Shown: piece after piece, positions 31,312 to 42,600 of the stretch | How the letters are laid out: each line of letters opens with the position of its first letter | Position numbering within the stretch: position 1 is the first letter of the stretch | Assembly (NCBI GenBank): GCA_011037195.1 | Contig: JAAEAF010002582.1 | Span: 1 to 64,000 of the forward strand | From: Triatoma infestans | Taxonomy: Eukaryota; Arthropoda; Insecta; Hemiptera; Reduviidae | Direction: 5' to 3' | DNA: 64,000 bases | Translations under genes and position numbers: made by a program | The notes under the pieces: model-generated | The model's database searches: none | The model's input: the letters and a program-made list of their open reading frames with translations, nothing else | Told to the model about the DNA's origin: nothing

Positions 31312-32654
31312 TTTGTTTTTGCATTAACATAATTTAGCACAATTAATTTTACTTTTAAATATTTATTCAAAAAATATTTTCCTTTAAAACCCATTAAAAA
31401 AAAAAAAAAATGAAAAGTCAGATTGCTAATGGTGCTTCTTAATGTATCTATTACAAAGAATAAATACTTTTAAAAACAAATTAACAATTCAATTATTCAA
31501 TTATTTAAAGTAGATTTCTTTGAATTATATAATTTGTGTCACATTCGTCACAAATTGATGTCATAAAGTATTAATTTAAATATCTGGTGAAATTAATTCA
31601 GCCACGTTTTTCTGACTAATGTTTTTTTTAAAAGCATTTGTATAAAAAATAGCGTATTCTTCATTAAGATAAAATTCTACAAGTGCGTCATCAATAAACG
31701 TCTGTTATTTTAAATCAAATGTACAAGTTGTATTTAAAGTAATAATAATAATAATAATAACAGTAATAATATAGCAATGATTAACTATCATTTCCTTCCA
31801 ATTTCAAACTTGATTGAACGAACTATTCACCTTGAAATAAAAATATCTATATTTTATTTTTATTTGTCTATAAAATATCTATTATCTTTAATACGTCAAT
31901 ATTAGTTTAAAGATTTCGATTCTTTATGATTAAAAAGAAAAAGAAAAAGCTTAAAAAACTGCAGTTCTCCATGATAAGCTAGGTGATGTTTGAATATAGT
32001 GAATGAATGCATTCAGTTTTTATTGGTGTCACATTCTTCATATATGATAAAATAATATTTACTGTATCTTGTCTACCCTATACCTTATACAATATAAACA
32101 TACTTATTTTTTAAGGTCATAATATTTCATTGTAAACCTAGCAGAAAACAAACTGTGACGTATCTCGGGCACGCTCTGCTAGATTTAGAAAACATATCTC
32201 GAAAGGTGTGTTTCTAGATTTTGTTTTATTTTTTTTTTTTTAAATAACTCTCTTAATATTCAAGGTCCTTGTTTTATACACTTGTATGTTTTCTAAGATT
32301 TCTTTCTCCATGCTACATTACTTCCGCCACCCCTCAGAATGAAGCCTTTTAAATTGGTCAAGTAATGCGGGTGGTTGGCTTTTAAAATTTGTCTTCCTAT
32401 TTTTTCCAGCAGCTCTTATATCAACAGCATCCCTGAATGTCTTTTTTTTTTGTCCTCTACATATGTCTTTTCATAATCTTACATACGTCGAAAATCACCG
32501 GCAGATTTTTCTTATGTTTACTATCCTTACCCTCTTCCAGTAGAAAATAGGGGCCTCTGTCATTTATCTGTAAATTTGTTGTTCATTATCGAAAACTGGG
32601 CTTTCGCCATGTAAAACTCGGTAATCCCAAACGGAACTTGAGCTTCTTACGATT
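31312..32654. other. AT-rich spacer
   Basis: No gene. A (TAA)n microsatellite lies at 31739-31760. Confidence 0.5.
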
Positions 32655-32945
32655 ATTCCTTTTGAATGATGTATTAAAGTTCCGATCTGTTAAAAAATTA
32701 TAGTAATGGCTCCGGCGAGAACAGGCAGGCTTAGTAGTAATAGGAGGCATAGTAATAGGATTCCAACTAATCAGATAAATAAAGGAATTCGGTCTGGACG
32801 TATACCTTCTGGTCGTATGTTAATAATTATTGTAGAGATGAAGTTTACAGCTCCTGGAATTGATGATACATCTGCTAGATGTAGGGAGAGGATAGCTAAG
32901 TCTACGGATGCTTCTGTGTGGGCGATATTGCTTGATTGATGAGAT
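32655..32945 (-). pseudogene. Nuclear mitochondrial insertion: cox1 fragment
   Basis: Minus-strand translation gives a central piece of cytochrome c oxidase subunit [21 protein letters not shown], then [12 protein letters not shown], then IRPEGI, then LSLPVLAGAIT. After a one-base loss near 32690 the frame continues as LTDRNFNTSF. In the intact mitochondrial protein, which spans the inner membrane and carries the haem a3/CuB centre, these blocks are consecutive. About 95 codons remain. Changes such as HTEAS for HSGAS and the frameshift show it is a non-functional nuclear copy. It is GC-richer than the flanks and both ends stop abruptly. Confidence 0.88.
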
Positions 32946-33179
32946 ATTCGTTCACATACACACACCCACTCACGTTTTATAATTTGTATTTTAATCTGAG
33001 AAAATGTAGATTATATGGATATGCACTGTATCATTTGCGATTCAGTTTAAGGCGGAGCATTATCCAAGCAATTGGGAAAAATGCTAAAAGTCTGTACAAT
33101 CTACTTGGGAAATTTATGTGCTAAGCGATTCAAAATATAAGAAATAGGATTCCTATTTAAATAGGATCCCCTTAAATAG

Positions 33180-33835
33180 TTTCCCCCAGTAGCCTACTGG
33201 TCAGTCTGCAATATCTCAGGATATCCTTTAACTCCAACTTGCCCAAGCAATCCTGCTAGAGCGGTGCCCTCCCAAATACGCTAAACCTAGTACCAGCGAA
33301 ACGGAGGCACTGACACAGATTAGTGTTACACCGTTTCCCTGACTCCGTCATCGCAATTCTGACGAGTGGGACTAAACGTCCTCCCTAGTTAAACAAGTGA
33401 CTGGACACGCAGGTGTGTCCAGTCACTACCCCCACCAAGGTCCTCAGACCTGTCCTGCTGAGGGACAGGAGGTAAGCCGAAACTCCCAGCTTAATTCCTT
33501 TTATAAATCTTTTAGCTTGGAGGCACCCCTGCGTGAACCCCCAGCATTTCTCTAAGACTCTCGTCTCCCAAAGTCTAATCTGTTTATCGCGAAACCTCTT
33601 AGTGACGGCAAGGGCTGATTCAGGACCACGATGATCCCTTTCTAGCCAACTGATCCGCCCTCTCATTGCCCTCTACTCCCGCATGTCCAGATATCCAATA
33701 CAGACGCACCTTAACCCTCCGAGCCAAGGCGTTAAGCGAAACATACTCTTTCGTTTCGAGCTCCACCATGGCTTGCTCAAAGCCCTCAGTGCGGCAATCC
33801 AGCTATGATTCCTCCAATTATGGAATGGTATAACA
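33180..33835 (-). pseudogene. LINE RNase H/C-terminal fragment
   Basis: The minus strand carries the end of RNase H, VRLYWISGHAGVEGNERADQ, with the last catalytic Asp. One frame change later come ALAVTKRFRDKQIRLWETRV and LSLSRTGLRTLVGVVTGH. These correspond to the linker and the xLRxLVGxxTGH block before the zinc motif. The zinc motif is lost, because the reading stops at 33385. The 3' non-coding part runs to about 33180. Not the same subfamily as the neighbour at 34.4 kb, but the domain order is the same. Confidence 0.75.
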
Positions 33836-34289
33836 TGCGATCTTCTCAAAAACTATCGTTATTTTCAGTTTCTTTTTCAATCAAATATCAAAATATTTCT
33901 TCTTGAAGTTTTTTCTCCTTTTGAATAACCAGAAGCCCATCATTACCTGCACTGCATCCACCTTTCGATTGATAAATATTTTCCAGATTGCTACAACTTC
34001 ACCTGAGAATTTTTAATAGACCGAATAAGTCACTAAATTTGTGTGAGGGAACTGTGTGTACAAATTCGTAGTATTAAAAAAAAATATTGTTTTTTTTTTT
34101 TTTTTTTAATTTTTTATTTGTTATTTTTATTTTATTGATTGAGGAACAAATGAGGTAGCTAAAGAAGTTAACAGGCCAGCTTTCTTGTGAAGCGATTTCC
34201 TAAATAAATGATCATTTTCCACATATTGGCTAAAACAATTCTTTTTTAACCAAGATCAGATTGGTGATAACAATTCTTTTATTTTTATA

Positions 34290-35035
34290 GTAGGTTATTA
34301 TTATTATTCCCAAAAGGGGAGGGAAGTAAACACTACGCTATCCAAAGCCCCCTCGGGCCCATATAGCTGCCCCTAAAGAATACCTACCACTGGGACTAGA
34401 ATGAAAATCCAGGCCCAGGTTTTAACCATCTAAGTTTCACAACAGACCGAACAAATCGGACCAAAACCTTAAAAGGACACAGCTTAAGATCCTCTACCGA
34501 CATCCTATTCCGGCCGAAGGTCCTAAACCTAATCTCCTCACAACCCAAACAATTCGTCATCAAATGCATGGGTGTTTCCTCCTCAGTTTCACAAACTCTA
34601 CAAAAAGGGTCAGGCACAAGTCCCATTATATAGAGATGTCTCCTTAAACCACAATGCCCAGTGAGGAATCCAACCAGATACCTGAGGGAGGTCCGTGAAA
34701 GACATCGGACCCCACTACTCAAAGCTCCGTCCGGGCCCCCAATGAGCATTTTAGACTGCCGACAACCCACTGCACTCATCCATAAGGATGAGTGCTGTGA
34801 GGTCATCCACGTCTGAAAGCCCGACAAACATGTGTCAGAAGACACACCAACAGCAGGCTCTGGACCAATGAAAGGGAGAGAGGCACCTAATTTGGCAAAC
34901 CTATCCACCTCCTCATTCCCAAAAATTTCCATATGACCTGGAACCCAGACCAGAAGCACATCCTTTAATGAAGAAAGATCTTCCAGTCTTCTAGAACATT
35001 CCAACACCAATCTGGAAGTGAAGACACATGAATTA
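34290..35035 (-). pseudogene. LINE RNase H end with zinc-like tail, best-preserved copy
   Basis: An open minus-strand frame of 204 codons (35010-34396). It contains LVWVPGHMEIFGNEEVDRFA (the end of RNase H with the catalytic Asp), LSRTSLRYLVGFLTGHCGLR, then FCRVCETEEETPMHLMTNC (a C-x2-C...H-x4-C motif), and the tail RNRMSVEDLKLCPFKVLVRF. The same family has a copy at 5.5 kb. The 3' end is a (TAA)n-type tail (34293-34305 in reverse). The RT region and the start of RNase H are absent, so the ATG is not a real start and the piece is dead on arrival. Confidence 0.82.
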
Positions 35036-35154
35036 AGCGCCTAAATCTTTATAGTAGGTTCTAAAGATTTGAAGGGTAACTAATTGCTGACTTGTTTCCC
35101 TATGCAGACCTGCGATTGTATAGGTCTCCATCCTTATATTAATCACAGATTTTT

Positions 35155-35245
35155 TTTTTTTTACTGAAAACCAAGTTGGTCATCGACTGATTTCAGGCGT
35201 TCACCAAACTTCAGGATATCTTGATAAACCGTGTGATATAAGTTT
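35155..35245 (-). repeat. Foldback arm with decayed hammerhead-like motif
   Basis: GGTCATCGACTGATTTCAGG and TTCAGGATATC match the foldback arms elsewhere. The opposite arm is not found nearby. Confidence 0.5.
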
Positions 35246-35368
35246 GATAAAATTATTTCGCAAAGAGCTAAACTAGTTTACACAAATGAAATTACGTGTG
35301 TAATATGGAAATGATCATAAACTTTATTCACTCTACCTCAACAAGAACCTGGGTAGTTTCCAGGTGGA

Positions 35369-35390
35369 GGAGGAGGAGGAGGAGGATATA
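35369..35390. repeat. (GGA)n microsatellite
   Basis: About seven GGA units following CCAGGT. Confidence 0.85.
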
Positions 35391-35444
35391 CCCACCCTAG
35401 AATCTGTCAGGTTATTAGAATTCCTTAGGGATCTTAACCTGATG

Positions 35445-35830
35445 GAGGTTATTAGAATTCCAAATTTGAAGAAAATTCGGTTAACCCGAAATTTTTACTT
35501 TATAGAGTAGTTGGGGGGGGGGGATTTTGTCGGAAACGACTAAAACGATTTTCTTGGGACGTAACTTTACAGATAAAAAGGTACATATTACTTTTTTATT
35601 TGAACTATTTTTCTAAAACAAATTATTTTCGAATAGTTATGCGCCATTTTGTGGCGTTAATTTTAAATTTTATATGTAGCCGATTCAGTGTTTATAGATC
35701 GCTTTCTTGGGTCAATAAAAGTGATAGGCACTTGTATATAGATGTAGATAATAAGCGGAATTTGAAGAAGATCTTTTGAATATTTGCTAAACATCGTGAA
35801 AAATGAAAAAAAAAAAATAGTAAATTGGCA
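35445..35830 (+). mobile_element. Degraded HINE-A modules
   Basis: TTCGGTTAACCCGAAATTTT, ACGATTTTCTTGGGACGTAA and a G-run at 35513-35523. Both ends are lost. Confidence 0.4.
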
Positions 35831-35984
35831 ATACTGTGGATCTGTTTTTTCGTGGTATTTCAGATTGGTGGTGATATTTGAACGAAATAATCAGTTTGAG
35901 CTGTAGAGACGACGTTCGCCTGGGGCATCTGGTTCGGTGCTATGGGCAGCCTGCGTCACCAAGGAGGACGCAGTGCATAAGCCC

Positions 35985-36577
35985 CCTCAAAAAATGAAAA
36001 AAAAAAAAAATTATCTAATCAAAATATTCATAGAACGACAAATTTAGTAAAATTAAACGACGACAAATATGTAAGTTTGGTGGCAAAAAAAATGTTTAAA
36101 TTAACGACAAAATATAAAAATTCGCATGTACATTAGTACTTTATGTTTTATTTATGTTAGGTTATATTTTTATCACATGTATTTTAATTGCTTTTGTTGG
36201 GCATTTTTATTATCATAATAACACTAATAAAATCATAAGTGAATATACAAACACAATAAATAATATTTTACTTTAATGATGGCGACTCTTATTTGATAAA
36301 TTGTTCAAAACTGAATTTATTTTTCCTTCAATGGCAGCCCGGGGGCGGTGGGGGGCCAATTTCTATTTAGGGTAAGTTATAAAAATAAGTAAAAAGTATA
36401 TATTATTGTAATAAAATAAGCATAATTGTTTGTGGTTGTTGTGGTTGGATCCGCAGAGTTGGAAAACTTCGTGAGATACTTTCCATGATAGCGTGCTTCA
36501 TTTTGTGGTCATCCATATAAATGCATAATACTATTAATTTATTCAGATTAACCACACAATAATTTGCCAATCTATTT
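35985..36577 (+). repeat. ~600-bp dispersed repeat, copy 2
   Basis: Closely matches 29.26-29.88 kb over its length (CGACAAATTTAGTAAAATTA, TTTTGTTGGGCATTTTTATT, GTGGTTGGATCCGCAGAG, AACCACACAATAATTTGCCA). It lacks the 24-bp tandem duplication. A HINE-A copy is inserted at its T-rich right edge. Confidence 0.85.
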
Positions 36578-36840
36578 TTACTTTCTCTTACTCCTAGTAA
36601 GAGGAAGTATTGTAATCGTATCAAATTTTCGATATCGAGTTTTCACCGGAAATATCCGTTTTGAGGTCCCCTGAGTCAAAAAAAGTGGTTTTTAGCAAAT
36701 GGCCTCTGTGTGTGTGTGTGTGTGTCCGTGTGTACGTGTGTGTGTGTGTGTGTATGTATGTATGTGAACAGCATAGCTCAAAAACGAAAAACCATAGAAA
36801 GTTAAAACTTGATATTCCATTTAGGCATCACCGTGGGAAC
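36578..36840 (+). mobile_element. HINE-A 5'-end fragment
   Basis: Perfect 5' terminus (TACTTTCTCTTACTCCTAGT) and a long interrupted (GT)n tract (36706-36755). It stops after GGCATCACCGTGGG, before the first module. Confidence 0.82.
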
Positions 36841-36959
36841 TGGAGCGTCTCAACCGTCCTTAAGGATTAGAAGGTAGTGACGTTAAGCATTCAACGGACC
36901 TTGCGTCCCAATTAATAAACAAGGAACGTAGGAAAAAAACAGACAAAAAATTTGAAATG

Positions 36960-37430
36960 TGTTTGGTAAGATGTGTAATTGTAGTAGAGTTGTAGCACGA
37001 GCAGGTTTATAAAGGGCTTGAGTGTGTACTGTTTAAGAGAAAAGACGGAAGTACTTAGAAATAAGCAAGAGATCACCACTATTTTGGAAATAAATATATT
37101 ATTCATTAAATAAATTTAAATACCTTATAATATCACAATAATATGCTTATAAATATATAGAAACTAGCTAGATTGATTTAAACTCTTTTGTTTTAACTTA
37201 TAACTGGCACTGATGCTAAGAGAGCGATTTTTGAGACAAGTGTTCTGATTGAATGTCCCAGTTTAGACTGGTGTGTGGTTGAGTGCAGAATTTAGACTCT
37301 TTTGAAAGAATGCTTTCTCGAAGGTAGTTCAAATCACGCCCCTTTTTATATGAGTGCAAGTAGGGGCAAAAGACAAAGCTGACTAAGTTCTCTGACCTCT
37401 CTTCTAACGGTGGTCTTATACTTTGCATTT
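36960..37430 (+). mobile_element. LTR-like repeat, related to 60.8-62.1 kb
   Basis: Shares GTTGTAGCACGAGC, TTATAAAGGGCTTG, AATATGCTTATAAATATATA and AACTGGCACTGAT with the tandem pair at 60.8 kb, though diverged. Ends uncertain. Confidence 0.45.
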
Positions 37431-37526
37431 TTACCCTTTTTGCAAGCCAACGTTCAAATATCCCTCAAATAATGATTTTCATCAAATAAAATATATCGAG
37501 GAAGATTCTTCTCGACCGTTACTTTT

Positions 37527-37912
37527 ATGAAGGAAAAGGATTGTGAGTTTTGGTCTTTTGAAAAAAATAAGAAAACTTAAATTCTTGCCAACGTTTCGAT
37601 AAATACATTGTCTTTTTTAAGACAATATATTGTCTTTTATTTAATAATAATCTTCAAAACATATCAAACTTAAAAACTTACGTACAATTTGAAAATAAAA
37701 AGTTGAGAACACCTCAACAACACAGAGAATAATTCTCTAAACAAAATTATACATAAGTTTTTAAGTTTGACCTGTTTTGAAGATTATTTAATAGTTTTTA
37801 TTTTTTTATGCCTTGAAAAAGAATTATATATTGGTCGAAACGTTGGCAAGAATTTAAGTTTTCTTATTTTTTTAAAAGACCGAAACTCACAATCCTTTTC
37901 CTTCATAAAATA
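37527..37912. repeat. Foldback element, ~75-bp arms
   Basis: The left arm, TATGAAGGAAAAGGATTGTG...TTGCCAACGTTTCGA, is mirrored by TCGAAACGTTGGCAAG...CACAATCCTTTTCCTTCATA. The right arm contains a decayed hammerhead-like layout: GCC, TTGAAAA, hairpin remnants, GAAACGTT, GGC. A mariner element is inserted at its right edge. Confidence 0.8.
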
Positions 37913-37914
37913 TA

Positions 37915-39186
37915 CGAGGTGTGTAAATTAAGTAATGAGACTGATTTTCTAGTGTTCGATCTAGCAACACTGGAGACGCGGCTTCCGTGGTAGGGCAAGT
38001 AAACATCTGATACACGTCCAGTGCAAATTTGAAAATGCTAGAGTTGTTGCACTGTCCGTAGTGACTTTTTTTGTGAGCAAGGTTTTTTCAGTGCGTTTTA
38101 AAAATGAGTGACATCAATTACGAGCAACGTTGTGCTATCAGGTTTTGCTTCAGACTTGGGCACAGTGCAACGGAAACGTTTGAAAAACTGTGCCAGGCCT
38201 ATGGAGACAATGTTTTGTCGAGAGCACAGGTTTTTAGGTGGTTTAAGTCGTTTGCAGAAGGAAGGGAATCAATTGAAGACGAGCCTCGCAGCGGAAGGCC
38301 TTCATCTTCAAGAACCGACGAAAATGTTGGCAGAATCCGCGATCTCGTGCGTTCAGATCGTCGTTTGACAGTCCGAATGATCGGCGAAGAGTTGAATTTG
38401 ACTCACACAACCGTTCATCAAATTTTGACTAATGAATTGGGGATGAGAAAAATTTGTGCAAAAATGGTTCCGAAACCTTGACTTTTTGGGAGCAATTGAA
38501 AACGATCCCAATTTTTTGGAACGTGTTATTACAGGAGACGAGTCTTGGGTGTTTGAGTATGACCCAGAAACTAAGCGTCAGAGCATGCAGTGGCACACTT
38601 CAACCTCTCCAAGGCCAAAAAAAGCAAGAATGAGCAAGTCAAAAATCAAATGCATGCTGATTTGCTTTTTTGATAGCCAAGGAATCGTTCACAAAGAATT
38701 TGTGCCTCAATGCCAAATGGTAAACCAACATTTTTACCGAGAAGTTCTTGAGAGACTTCGAAAAAGAGTCATGCGTGTGAGACCAAACATCAAAAACAAG
38801 TGGGTGTTGCATCACGACAATGCTCCGTGTCACACCGCGATTTCTATTAATGAGTATTTGGCCAGTAATAACATTCCTGTGGCTCCTCAGCCTCCTTATT
38901 CACCCGACTTGAGTCCATGTGACTTTTTTTTGTTCCCCAAATTGAAAAATCACCTCAAGGGACGTCATTTTGGAACATTGGAGAATATTCAAACAGCCGT
39001 AACCGACCAACTGAAGTCTATTCCAGTATCCGAGTTCCAGCACTGCTATGACGAATGGAAGAATCGTCTTCAGCGTTGTGTGGCTTCCCAAGGTAGTTAC
39101 TTTGAAGGGGACAATGTTGAATTGTAATTTTATTTGAATAAAAAAAAGATAAAATATCAGTCTCATTACTTAATTTACACACCTCG
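37915..39186 (+). mobile_element. mariner element, complete with TIRs
   Basis: 1272-bp element bounded by TA dinucleotides. Terminal repeats start CGAGGTGTGTAAATTAAGTA at 37915 and are mirrored at 39167-39186; the match is perfect for 31 bases, indicating a recent insertion. It holds one transposase gene broken by a small deletion. The target is the edge of a foldback element. Confidence 0.95.
38104..39127 (+). pseudogene. mariner transposase with internal deletion
   Basis: The first frame (38104-38481) begins with ATG and carries the paired helix-turn-helix DNA-binding half: [20 protein letters not shown], then [20 protein letters not shown] with the linker GRPSSS, and the second helix unit up to [18 protein letters not shown] stop follows at 38479. 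The second frame carries the DD34D catalytic half: ITGDESWVFEYDPE (Asp 1), VLHHDNAPCHTA (Asp 2) and YSPDLSPCDFFLFPKLK (Asp 3, 34 residues on). All three aspartates are intact. Between the frames about 15 codons, including the usual WVPHxL-type end and the following linker, have been lost together with the frame. The enzyme cuts and pastes at TA; this copy cannot make a whole protein. Confidence 0.93.
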
Positions 39187-39188
39187 TA

Positions 39189-40739
39189 TCTTCATGTAAC
39201 TCTTCCACTACAAACTCATAGTAATTATAATAAAAACAGTATTTTGCCTGTTTCAACAATCATACCATTAGTTTTGTCTATTTTAGGATATTTTACCAGG
39301 GTAGTTATATATATAGTAATATTAAATTCTTCTTTTTAAATAATTTTAACCTTTGATGCTCATATATCAATATCAATTACTATTTAAATATAAATGCAAA
39401 GTATAATAATTATTTTCGAATTAAAAGTATGTGTAAAAAATCTTTTAATTCTTTTGCGATTGATTTACAAAATAATTTCTACCAAAATATAGAAATGCCG
39501 TCCATCTTACTTATTTCTTAATATTTCTCTATCTTTAAAACACATATACACTCAAACCTTTTAAAAAACCGCTTATGCTACACAATACTACAAACATACA
39601 ACCATCAATACATTACCAAACACATTTCAATTATCAGAACTTGTGTAAAGACGTAACTTTTCTCAAGAAGAATCTTTTAAACTGAATTTTGTTCCAAGTG
39701 TTTTCTGTTATGTTTTATTTGAGCATACTAATGTTTTAAAGCATTACTGTTTCTAACATTAAATAATGATTATAATATTTAAAAATTAAGTACCTATGTA
39801 CTTTCTTTTTCTAAACAACAATATGATATTAAACAAAACTTGCCTCTTCTACGTAGAGATAGAGAATTGTGTGACTTATTTTGTTTATGAATGTAAACAT
39901 TCACCATGATAAACTAAAATGTTTTATTGTGCTGAGTTGATTTTCCTTTCTAATTTTCATACGTTTGGTAAATAATAATTATTTTTATGTTGATGGATAA
40001 TATTATTAATCATTATGAAAGATAATAATACAAGAAAAGGGGGTACCGTACAGAACTGTGTAGGGCAACTCCGCTTCCTAGAGCCGGCCTGTTATTATGC
40101 ATAGTTTAAAGAAAATCTTCAGAGCCACTTTCGTGAAAATAACGATAAACTGAAAGAAAAAAAAATCAATTTCCTGTTTTATATGATCACAGTACTTGCT
40201 CCAATTATTAAGTGTTGTTAATAGAAAGTAAAAATTAGATTTAGAACATAATGAAAAACATAGCGGAAAAAATGGTTTACACACAGATAAGGATCCATTG
40301 CTAAACTTATGGTTAATTAAAACTGATTTTCGTAATCTTCGTACAGGGAAAGTGAAGCCTAAGAAAATGAAATTACTATCTCTATAAGTTATATAAAACT
40401 AAAGTAGAGAGCAAATAGATCACCTCTCTATTATTATCTATGCAATAAATAACATTTAAGCTACCAGTTGTTATTTATAAATAGATTGCGGCTCAGTATG
40501 CAATAAATTACATATTGTAATGTAATGTAATACTTTGATTTGATTTAATTTATATTCATTCTTTTTTTTTTTTTGTTTTACGTAACAGAAAGAAACAAAA
40601 AATAAGTTGTACAAATATGATTTATTCATTCACCGTATTGGATAAAGAGATTATTTACAGTTTCCTTCCTATTTACTTTAGTTTCAGAAATCATTCATTA
40701 TTATAACCTTGACTTACAATTTTTCAGGTAAACGCGTAG
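39189..40739. other. AT-rich spacer
   Basis: No gene. The stretch CTCCGCTTCCTAGAGCCGGCC at 40068-40088 recurs slightly changed at 41984-42006, on the far side of the reverse transcriptase; see findings. Confidence 0.45.
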
Positions 40740-41825
40740 GGGGCTTCGCACTCTAAGAAACCCCGCTGTTGGTCTAATATATGATTTATCCAAGGCCTTT
40801 GATACCTTTCTTATGACATTTTATTAGGAAAATTAAAGTATGGGTTTAATAATTTGGCAGTCAAATTTATTTCTTCCTATCTCTCGAATAGATTGGCAGC
40901 GGTTTTTAGAGGCGGTACTGCAGCTAAAGTATGGTGTACCCCAAGGGTCTATTATGGGACCTCTATTATTCTTGGTTTACATTAACGATCTACCGGCAAT
41001 GTTTGATAACTATGATATAATTAAGCCATATTTATATGACGATGATCTTGCGGTACAAGTTAGAAATGCAGATAATACATCCGTTAATAACTGCATTAAA
41101 TCTATAATCGATTGATGTGCTGCTAATAAGCTAAGTTTAAACGAGGACAAAATAAAAGAGATTACTATTAAATTAGGAAATTATGTTGGGACTGAAAAAG
41201 CTATCATGTTCTTAGGCATTTTCATAGAATGATTCAAAACTGAACTGGACAGATCAGGTTAATAATGTCATGGGTAAAGTGTCTCGTGGAATCTATGTTT
41301 TGAGAAAATTAAGAATGTCGGTTAACTTGAAAGCTTTAAAGTTGGCATATTTTACGTATGTTCCATAGCCATTTATGCTATGGTACTATAATTTGGGATA
41401 ATGCTGCCGAATGTAAAAAAAATATTTAGGTTACAAAAGAAGGCAATTAAGAGTTACTTTGGGTTTAGACTTGAAAGTATCTTGTCTTTCTTTGTTGAAG
41501 AAATTGAACATAATGACACTGCCAGCCATATTTATTTTTCAATGCCTCATCTACGTAAAGTGCAATGAAGGCCAATTTCTATGTTCCTCGCAAGTTCATG
41601 ATGATCATTTCACCAGAAAACGCAATAATCTTGTCCAGAATAGAAACAGATTGACAAAAGTTCGTACCAGCTTCCATAATTTGTCCATCTCTTTTTACAA
41701 CTATTTACCAGAGAATATAAAAAATAATACTTTGAAATGTTTTAAAACTAATGTTAAAAAACTGTTATTAGCTCATCCGCTGTATGAGATACATGAATAT
41801 TTTAAAATTAAGTTTCTGTCTTGAC
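40740..41825 (+). pseudogene. LINE reverse transcriptase, decayed
   Basis: Across several frames this reads as the RT of a Jockey/CR1-like LINE: LIYDLSKAFDT near 40780 (the block with the first catalytic Asp), [20 protein letters not shown] (40926-40985), then [10 protein letters not shown] at 41034, where the YADD catalytic box has become YDDD. Later come AANKLSLNED and the C-terminal block NRNRLTKVRTSFHNLSISFY followed by NYLPENIKN (41641-41730), ending at 41824. A stop at 41115 and frame changes make it inactive. The endonuclease and the 5' part are missing. It is AT-rich like the host and therefore old. Confidence 0.8.
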
Positions 41826-42029
41826 AATTTTGGAACTCAAATTATATTGTAACTTGACCTTAATAAGGATATAGCTTTTTTCCTCGCGATAAAGTTAAAT
41901 ATCAAATAAACAAGGGAAATAGAAAAGAAACTGACAAAAATACATAATAATGAAAGTAACGCGTAGGAACGTTTGCGTATTGCTCCGCATTTCCTAGAGC
42001 CGGCCGTGGCTGCCCAATGACCATTTGCT

Positions 42030-42600
42030 CAACAAATCTGGTGTGAAACACTCATAGGATTTTCACTTATTGCAGATTTTGTTAAGACTAGAAATGTTTA
42101 CTTCAGTTGCCCCCTAACATTATAGAGGTGGTAGTGGGGATACATGTTCAGTTAGCACCACTGAAAGATTAATTCTTAAATTCATTATAAATATAGTAGT
42201 CCTCAATACTGTTCCAATACCACTTGGAACAAAACTCAATCCACGCTAAAATCAATCAAATACATTCAGAATCCTCTAATATCATTTTTTTCAGAAATAT
42301 TTGCCAAATAAAGTGAATGCGTTTCAATACGCGAAAGTTAAAAACGGAAATCGTTGAAGTCATTCTAGAAGAAATTGCGAGAAACTTAAAAAAAAAAAAA
42401 AAATTAGAGTGGAGTTCCTGCGTTTTTGAAATATTTTGTCGATACACACTAACACGCGCATGGGCGCGTACAAAAAAAAAACTTGTTCAGCTAAATACCT
42501 GCTTTTTATGCTCTGGGGAAACCTTAAAACATATTACGTTCCTGGTGGAAACTCAATACCGAAAATTTGACCCAAATACCCGTAGTGCTTCTAATTTCTT
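42030..42600 (-). mobile_element. Degraded HINE-A copy
   Basis: Opens with AATCTGGTGTGAAACACTCA and closes with GTGGAAACTCAATACCGAAA followed by ATTTGACCC. The middle is heavily mutated. The open frame across its right part (42317-42646) is a chance frame. Confidence 0.55.

Noticed and set aside
37585..37640. Hammerhead motif in the left arm of the 37.5-kb foldback
   Set aside because: GAAACGTTGGCAAG is kept, but CUGANGA and helix II are not recognisable, so only a relic can be claimed.
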